Shown here piece by piece: positions 56,201-64,000 of a stretch of DNA of 64,000 nucleotides (position 1 is the stretch's first letter; each line of letters begins with the position of its first letter). The notes under the pieces are model-generated. The model ran no database searches and had not been told where the DNA came from. It saw only the letters and a program-made list of their open reading frames with translations. A program made the position numbers and the translations under genes. Source of the stretch: Trichuris trichiura (Eukaryota; Nematoda; Enoplea; Trichinellida; Trichuridae); the NCBI GenBank assembly GCA_037903355.1, contig JBAJFE010000060.1, positions 620,001-684,000 of the forward strand. Direction: 5' to 3'.

Positions 56201-59200
56201 GCATTTTTCAACTGTAGCTAACCGCCTACGGTGGATCATTGAAATTCAAATTGCGATTCCGATGCAGCAGTCCAACGTTCGATCAGCCTTTGGTCGTTTT
56301 GAAAGGGAACGAAATTACATTGGTTGCTCGATCCCAAACTCCGCTGTATCCCAATCAGGACAACTCCGTCAGCATTGACATATTCGAGGTAATGTTCGCA
56401 ATCGATTCTTAACCAATGGCACTGCATACCTTTTTTGGTAAACTATACTGCTTTGTTGTTTGTTGAACTACCGTTGGGTCATAGGTAGAAGTCAACGTTG
56501 ATTTTGTACACCGTAAAGACGTTTTGAAAGGATGAGAAATTGTTTACACTTTGTACAGCTAAGTATGGTTCGAAAGTTTTATTAATAGTAGTACGTTTAC
56601 AGGCATGTTCAACTTGACTGTAGGATGAGGCACGATGTATCCTAAGTTCAACTATTCCTTGTGGCTTTAATTGTATTCAATAAGGCTGAACTGGTCAAGT
56701 GAACCCTTTTCACACGGATATTTCTTCCTCGACAAAATCTCCACAGCAAGTTGCGAATGCTTAAGTCTACTGTTGAAACGGGCAGAGAAAACGCAATGTA
56801 TTAACAAGAAGCAACTATATCAGAATTTAATAATAAGCCTGTGGGATTGTAGCGTTTTCGTCAAACGGTAATGGTTGTAGTCTTTTCCTGTCGAGGTAAT
56901 TCTGACCGGGCAAGTTCGAACGGCCGGCTGGTAACTCACGTGTTATCTTCTCAGTCTTTAGCACTTATTAATAACTTTTAAATTTGTAATTAAATGTCAT
57001 ATTGCAGACCTCATTTCAACGCGAAGATGGACAACCATCGACTAGAGAACACCTACTGATGACATTGGCAAATTTGGATGCTTTGATGATCAGGGCTAGT
57101 CATTGCTCGGACCAGACGGAGACAAGGTTTAAGCTTGATCTTTCTTATCTGTGTTTGTTTGTTTGTTCCAGCAGTTTTTAATTTCGTCTCCTTTAAGACT
57201 TTTAAAATGAAATAATTTATTTTGAATGCTAGAATATACCACCGTCGTAGACGTTAATAACCGAGTAATTTCTTTTCAGCTTAGGTGATGTATCTCTTGA
57301 CATCGCTGTCGATCGAGACACGCAACAAGAAATTGCTTACGAGGTGGAACAATGCCAGTGTCCTCCTGGTTATCAAGGCTTGTCTTGCGAGGTAAAGTTT
57401 TTCTTTGCTCTTCCACTTTCTAATCGCGCATTTATAAACGTTTATCTCAGGAATGTGCTCCAGGTTACGAACGAAGCGGTGGTGGTTTGTATCTTGGTCT
57501 TTGCGAGCCTGCTAGAAGGCTGCCACCGTCGCCTGCTTCACCGCCGCCCTCACCGCCGCATCCGCAGCCACCGGTGAGCGAAGTCAACTGTGATCGGGAT
57601 GGTTCCCTTACTTCCATTCCGGATCCCCGGACAAGACAATGTCATTGCAAAGCGTTAACAACTGGAACATTGTGCAGCCAGTGTGCTCCGCATAGCTTCC
57701 ACTTGAGTCAGCATAATCCTGACGGATGCATTAAATGCTTTTGCTTCGGAGTATCCCAGGAGTGCGATTCGTCAAACCTCTATCGAGCCGAAGTAAGCAT
57801 TTGCCAACGAAAAGAAGCGGGCAAGAATAGCTAATCCGCCTGTGAAACTTTGAGGTCAGACTTGTGGCTGAGCTAAATCAGTTTGCTGCCGACAGATTGG
57901 AGGTGAAATCGTCAGATCTGGAAAACCCATACTTGGCGCCATCCGGTTTTGAACTAGACGGGGGCGAAGCGCTCACCTACCGACGATTCTATGGGACTCC
58001 GCCTGGTCGGGCGCTGTACGTTGAATTGCCTAGAGAGTTTCTTGGCAACAAGGCAAGGCGCCAGTTTAAAAACTACAATATGATTAAGTTGATTTTCAGG
58101 TGACCAGCTATGGTGGGTATTTGAGAATCAAATTCAACTACAGAGGTTACGGTGCCGACGACTACAGCCCGCTGGTCATCTTACGGGTGAATAATTCAGT
58201 CATAGATGATTTGCAAGTGTAAAGATTTTTATTCAGGGCAATGAAATTTCCTTGATGCACGATATGAGAGCGCCACTTGCTCCCAATGAAGACCATGAAT
58301 TGTCGGTTCCATTTTACGAAGTGAGTTCGTGCGAATGCTGTCTTTTGGCTGGCGATTGATAAGAGCATGCTTGATTTTAGAATCACTGGAAGCGAGAAGG
58401 CCAACAGACGGCAAGCAGAGAAGACTTGATGAAGTCCCTGGCAGATATCAACAGCCTACTGATCAAACTAACATTCAAAGAGCAGATGGAAAGCATACGG
58501 TAAAATTCTATATTGATGATGGTTTGTCTGTTAACATAATTCTTATTTCAGTATTAACGAGATCACTATGGATTATGCCGTTGACCGACCCGGGCGGCAA
58601 CGCGCTTTGGAAGTAGAACAATGTCGATGTCCACCAGAATATATGGGAACATCCTGTGAGGTATTGAGTTTGCATTGTAACAGCAGCTCATAAATAAGAG
58701 TTACGTACCATAGGAATGTGCGCCAGGTTACACAAAAATACCTTACCTTGGAATTTGCCAACGTTGCAACTGCCATGGGCATTCGGATCGCTGCGATTCC
58801 AAGACTGGAATCTGTTTCGTAAGTTTAGTTATGCCGCTTGTTGTATTACGAAGTATTGGGAGGGTCGAGCTTCCTTACTCCACGCGCTTAAGCTTTTGCA
58901 ATCTTTTCAAGTTTTGCCTTTTTAAGCGAAGACTCAATCAAATAGCTGATGAACGTTGTTTTTGCTCTTGTACGCCATAGAGATGACCATTTGCTAAGTC
59001 TTACCTAATAGGAACAGTTTTGTTGAACGCACGTACTGCGTTCACTGGTAAAGAGCATAAAGCTCTTGTGAAAATCGCCACTGATAACGTAAGACCATTT
59101 AAGTTCAGTTCTTGCTTTTCTTTTTACTTGTTCTTTTACTATTGTGTATGCCATTAATGCTTAGACGTTTTTCAAAGGTAAGTATTGAGACGTAATATTT

Positions 59201-62200
59201 TGATGCTGTCCACTGCCCTGACCTAAGCCTATGCCAAAATATGAGCTTTATGTTTTGGCTTAGGCTTAGGCATGAGGAGAACAGTGCTGCTAAACTTAAA
59301 GTGTAACTTTTGGGCGCATGACGGCCAAAATGCTGTTTTGGTCGATGAAGAAGTGCTTGCTGAGCAGTGCTGTGAGGTTGTCGAACATGCACATCAAGAA
59401 AAGTCAACGGTGGAATAGAAGGGACGGGTGACTAATGACCCCAAACAATACGCATTACCATTTTTATGTTAAGCATTCATGCGTCGGCGGAAAGAAAGCT
59501 ATTCAAATATCACTCTTAGCTACAACTGATGAATAAAGGTCGTATATATGTGAAGGTAGATAAAGTATGTAGCCTTTATCCACGAGTTTTGATGGCAGTC
59601 TGATTTGTTAATATTTACCAAATTAGCTGAATTCATATTTTTAAAATTAACCTCCAATATTTCTTCCCTTTTCGTAAATGGCTGAAAGCAACGCGTGTCA
59701 GTTGATTAAGTGTTACATGCTTAAGCGTTGGCTTATTGTTTCTCTTTTCCAGGGGCTGTTACGGTTTTTAGCGTGTCAAGATTTAAGGGATATTCGCTTC
59801 TAGGATTGTCAGCACAATACCGACGGGGATCAATGCGAAAGATGTCTTCCAGATTTCGTTGGAGATGCAAGACAGGGTACACCCTATGATTGTACTTATC
59901 GTGCCACTCAGGCACCATGCCAGTGTTATAATCATAGTCCAAGAGGATGCGATTCCTATGGCAGATGTTTGGTAAGCATAAATTGATACTTTTTATTTTT
60001 GAATTCGCTTGAACTGAAATTTTGCATATCTATTCTCTCTGTTGTAGAGATGCGAGCACAATACCGAAGGGACCAACTGTGAACGTTGCAAGGCCGGCTT
60101 CTACGGAGACGCTACGGCTGGAACACCGTTCGACTGCAAGCCATGTCCTTGCCCGTAACAGTGTCTGCTCGACTGATATATTTTTACGCATTGTTTACTT
60201 GCAGCGGTGCGCGGGAATGTTTCGTTGATTCGGACGGACATTTTACATGCAGAGGATGTCCTGCCGGATTCACTGGAAGAATGTGTCAAGAGTGGGCGCA
60301 TGCCAACTGTACGAATGGTTTGTAAGTTTGCAAAGCTTTTTGTTTTTAGGTGCGCTCCCGGTTACGCCAAGGACCCATCTGAACCTCATCGTTGCAAACC
60401 TATCGGTAGGCATTATAAGTTCGAAACGGTATACGGTGGAGCAAATATGAAGTACTACTATAAGTGATTCGTGCTGGTGGCGACCTGCGCACTGCTTTAA
60501 CCATTCTACTTACACTTGCGTGTGTATGCGTGTGTGTTTGTGTGTGTGCCGAAGGTATCATGTGTAAAAGTCATGCGTTTTCTCTTTTTTGCTTGGGTGA
60601 ACAAGTCGCCTCGTGAGCTACTTTTATTATGCATACGGTGAATTTGCAGTGCTTCGTTTATTTCGCTTTTGCCGCCGCAATTTGCGACTAGTAATCGCCG
60701 GTTATCTATGCTTGGCGCCGTGCCGGACTCGTCCGGTTTGCTGCCCTGCTTTGTAGAATAGTGACAGTTTTTTTCGTTGCCTAACCACGCGACCACTGCG
60801 CGCACGGTTTTGGTCACCACATTTACTGTATTTATTCGGCTAGACAGAGCCGCAGTAAATTCACCAATGGTATATGTTTGTTTGGCTTCGCTTTTTTGTG
60901 TGCGTATGCAGCCTCGTCTACGAATACTTTGCACCTAACGGCACTCACTCCCAACCGACTCTCTGACTGTGAACAGTGTAATTCAGCTGACGAGACCGTT
61001 TGCTTCGGATGCCGGATCATTGCTAAGTTTAACTTTAACTAATTTATGCTTATTTTTATTTCCTTTAGGAGCACTTCGCGTGGTTGTCCAACCACCAAAG
61101 CGGGTACAAATTGAAGAAGGAACGACCGCTGTTTTTCGCTGCAGTGTTGAAGGAGATGAATCCGTAAAAAAAGGAGTATTTAGTTGAGTTTTTTTGACTC
61201 TTTATTTTTCGATCCCAGGAACCGTACTCGTTGGCTTGGTCTCGAGTAGATCACCCAAGCTTGCCTGTTAATTCAATCGACAGGGCTGGCGTTTTGACTC
61301 TATATAGCTTATCAGTGGCGGATAGTGGTTCCTACCAGTGTACAGCTACCACACCTACCCAGGAGGCAAGAGATTTTGCTGAACTGGAGGTTGTTAGGAG
61401 TAAGAGCTTTTTCTATAGTTGAGCTTTTTGTGCGTTGATTCTTTTGGCCTTAGGAGCTCAGGGACAGCGTCCAACAGCTCATGTGGAACCAGCGCAACAG
61501 ACTATCCGCCAAGGTGAACCGTTCCAGATTCGCTGCTCGGCCGAAGGGTCGCCTAAGCCGGAAATAACCTGGGAAAGGGAGGATGGTACGTTGCCTCCCG
61601 AGGTTGAGCTTTTCGAAGGCGTTATGGTTATTCGGCAAACGATGAAGCATCACGAAGGGACTTACTATTGCGTAGCCAAGAACCCAGCTGGCAAGGATCG
61701 AGCGCCATCTGTAATTTTCGTGGAAGAAGGTTTGGAAGTTCGCTCTTCGGTCTAACTCTGGCGTACTAATAACAAATCTTATAGCTGGTGGTCAGAGACC
61801 GCAGGTCAGAGTTGATCCTCCGGAATTACAAAGGAGAGTTGGCGAGGCAGCGCAGTTCCGTTGTTATGCTGGTGAGTCACCGGATATTCAATACGAATGG
61901 AAGTCCCCCAGCGGACCGTTGCGCCCTGGCATCGAACATACCGACGGCATTCTGCTTATAAGGAGTTGTGCTCAGGACGACACTGGCATCTATCAGTGCA
62001 CCGCGCGCAATCGTTTTGGTGAAGATAGTGGTCAAGTTAGGCTAACCGTTGAAGGAGGTATGCAAACTGCTTAGAGATTGAAGTAAGCTTTTACTGGAAA
62101 TTCCAGGTGGAGATGGGCCCAAGCCTCTGGCTACTCCGTCGGTTCAAACGGTAAGGGTTGGTGAACCTGCCGAGTTTTCTTGCTATTCCCCGGGCGATCC

Positions 62201-63945
62201 TCCACCTGTGGTAACCTGGGGTTCCTCGATTCCTGCGGGTCCCTTGCGACCGGGTATACAGCAAGATCATGGTCGCATTTACATATCGAGTGCCAGGAAA
62301 TCTGACGAAGGTACCTACTATTGCACTGCCTCGAATCAATTTGGTACCGAATCTGTTCCGGTCACTCTGTACGTTGAGGAAGGTATGGTAATTTTCTACC
62401 GTGACATTTCGGAAGACTAGCACGTATGCTTTCGCAGGAGGTCAAGGTCCGACTGCTCAAATCAAGCCTACTGATCGCTGGGAAGGTCAACTGGGAGAAC
62501 AGTTTGAATTTCAATGCGTTTCAACCGGTTCTCCAGAACCCCAAATTTCTTGGATACGCCAAGACGAGTCCCCAATGGGTGATTACGTGCAGGCAAGTAC
62601 CTTTGTTAACAAATGTATTAATCAATAAATACATTCTTTATGAAAAGAATTCTCTCTTCCGTGTCTAGGAAAAGGACGTTTCCTTAAGCGTATAATGTAG
62701 GCAGTTTTTCTGCATGTATCAGGCATTCTCGATCAGTTAGCACTCAAGAAATTGCGAAACGAGCTTGTCTTTCATACAGCGTATTTCATCTTAGGAGCTG
62801 CCCGATGGCAAACTGCGATTCGAGCGTCTTGAAGAGTCGGATGTAGGTGAATACATTTGCACGGCAACGAATATTCACGGTACCGCCTCGGCAACGGCAA
62901 CGGTTGGGCTTTCCGGTACGTCGCTTTATAAGTTTTCAATGTTCATTAGTACGTACAACTTGAGAACGTTTGTTTGAAAAGCTGCAACTACGAATCATAT
63001 AGTAAGCAGATACCTGTTTCTTTTCCTCTAAGTTCGAATGTTCAAATCCTTCATGTGATGGATTGACGACTTTTTGCCTGCCAAAGTTGTTAGTGTTTTG
63101 TATTTCTTTCCGCAGTTCTCTTTTAGCAAAAATTGCTAAACTTTCGTAAACACGCGGGGATATTTATCTTAGCTTGGTTTGACAGGCTAACGTTTGTTCT
63201 ACCGACGCAAACGCGTGCGTGAGTTGCATTATATTTACTTATAAAGTAGCTTCATTAGGAAGAACTGAATGCACTAATCGTTCCTCATATCCGTTAACAA
63301 ACAATTTTGACGTTTGCATTACAAGCAACAACAATTTTCCACTTTTGATGTTATTCTTTTTTTATTCATGACCATAGCGCTTATTTCCGTTCGTGATCTT
63401 TTTCCGCTCTTCGTAATGGCGGCTTAATTTTGCTTTCTTGACCATTTTGGCGATTGTAAAAAACATAGGCTTGCTATCCTTGGCTGCAAGGATAGTCATC
63501 GTACTGCCGATAGTAAGGTTTGCTGAAGAAAGGAAAAGAATTTTTTACACTGTCTCAGTAAACTGACTTCTGTTATTGTCTTAAAATGGATTGTTGCAGA
63601 GCGATTAACGGTTAAGATCATTCCTAATGTGCCCGAGTTGGAAGTGATTGAAGGACAGCCTTTGTCGCTGGAGTGCGTGGCCGACGGAACACCAAAACCA
63701 ACAGTCGAGTGGGTGTTCGATATGGGCCCAAGTCGCGGTGATGTACCGGAAGGATATAAGCCAGCCAAAACTGAAGGGCGCTTCATTCGACATGGTAAAA
63801 CCACCTTAGCCACGTGCACGCAAAGTGCATAAAGTCAATCCCTATTGATTATGTACAGATTCCGTCTCTCCGGCTAATGAAGGTACCTACAAATGTCGCG
63901 CAAGTAACCAGTTTCAGACCAAAGAAGCTGCAGTGAAAGTGAGAG
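50270..63945 (+). CDS. unc-52: perlecan (UNC-52 type), 5' complete as read, 3' open
   Basis: 33 exons, all joining in phase: 50270-50369, 52503-52556, 53372-53644, 53707-53860, 54117-54236, 54301-54432, 54488-54686, 55310-55472, 55790-55930, 55982-56155, 56218-56388, 57008-57126, 57280-57391, 57451-57792, 57855-58052, 58100-58186, 58237-58320, 58381-58499, 58552-58660, 58714-58818, 59804-59971, 60048-60154, 60205-60291, 60350-60405, 61069-61163, 61219-61399, 61454-61729, 61785-62057, 62107-62382, 62438-62592, 62795-62915, 63600-63794, 63859-63945. Order: signal peptide ([21 protein letters not shown]), Ig, three LDL-receptor A repeats (each CDGxxDCxDGSDE), Ig, laminin-EGF, laminin IV ([15 protein letters not shown]), EGF modules with a Pro-rich insert, a second laminin IV ([13 protein letters not shown]), EGF modules, then six Ig domains. 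Perlecan is a basement-membrane proteoglycan that anchors muscle in nematodes. Introns at 58053 and 62593 start with GC. Long introns (50370-52502, 58819-59803, 60406-61068, 62916-63599) show no nested gene. The first exon is inferred from signal peptide and phase only. Confidence 0.93.
60519..60548. repeat. (GT)n microsatellite in a perlecan intron
   Basis: Imperfect GT/GTGTGTTT run of about 30 bp in the 663-nt intron between the last EGF exon and the Ig array. Confidence 0.7.
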
Positions 63946-64000
63946 GTAAGCACTGGTCTTTTCTGTTGTCAGTCACAAGTGGCCCTCAATTTGTACCTTC

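Noticed and set aside
60322..60349. A 28-nt intron in perlecan after ACGAATGGTTT.
   Set aside because: Too short, and the alternative donor at 60292 gives a 58-nt intron and restores the canonical CQECAPGY of laminin-EGF modules.
1..64000. tRNA genes, rRNA genes and CRISPR arrays.
   Set aside because: I looked for T-loop-like and repeat-spacer patterns by eye and saw none; a tRNAscan run would be needed to exclude tRNAs.

Overview
The window is nuclear DNA of a small invertebrate. Coding sequence is cut into exons of about 40-600 nt, mostly separated by GT-AG introns of only 45-60 nt, and introns are T-rich on the sense strand. The domain order of the perlecan gene (signal peptide, Ig, three LDL-receptor class A repeats, Ig, laminin IV/laminin-EGF blocks, then an Ig array) is that of nematode UNC-52. 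Together with Penelope-like elements and moderate AT richness I favour a nematode, possibly of the Trichuris/Trichinella group (clade I), but this is inference from gene style and not from a marker sequence.

Layout, left to right. 1-3156: no gene I can prove, though the missing 5' exons of the next gene should lie here. 3157-8966 (+): a Rho guanine-nucleotide exchange factor of the PLEKHG4/puratrophin-1/SOLO type (end of Sec14 domain, helical repeats, DH-PH). 10115-12880 (-): a RUN-domain plus Rubicon-homology zinc protein resembling PLEKHM1 but with no PH domains; its first exon may lie near 16.4-16.7 kb, beyond a palindromic Penelope-derived element (13174-13928) and a Tigger/pogo-type DNA transposon (14149-15340). 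17031-18023 (+): TBC1D20-like Rab GTPase-activating protein, unusually without introns. 19350-24359 (+): a coiled-coil gene I do not recognise, carrying two Penelope-derived insertions in one intron and an in-frame TGA. 25807-26596 (-): a complete MAD2 spindle-checkpoint gene. 29127-30515 (-): an orphan single-pass membrane protein in one exon. 32093-36112 (-): LMBRD2, with a small plus-strand two-exon reading frame inside its first large intron. 37779-39464 (+): a tetraspanin with a peripherin-like large loop. 40602-42379: three related hAT-type miniature elements. 42.4-50.2 kb: long T-rich stretch with no demonstrable gene. 50270 to the right edge (+): the perlecan (UNC-52) gene, 33 exons read, open at the right end.

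The genes do not form a pathway. Several act in membrane traffic and the endolysosomal system (PLEKHM1-like, TBC1D20, LMBRD2), others in cytoskeletal signalling (RhoGEF), mitosis (MAD2) and basement membrane (perlecan). The strongest unusual signals are in the mobile DNA: three Penelope-derived insertions each bounded by 11-13 bp target duplications, a hammerhead-ribozyme-like core in their ends, and a hAT trio whose flanking duplications are swapped in a way that suggests integration of a circular molecule. Two GC-AG introns in perlecan and the in-frame TGA in the coiled-coil gene also deserve checking.
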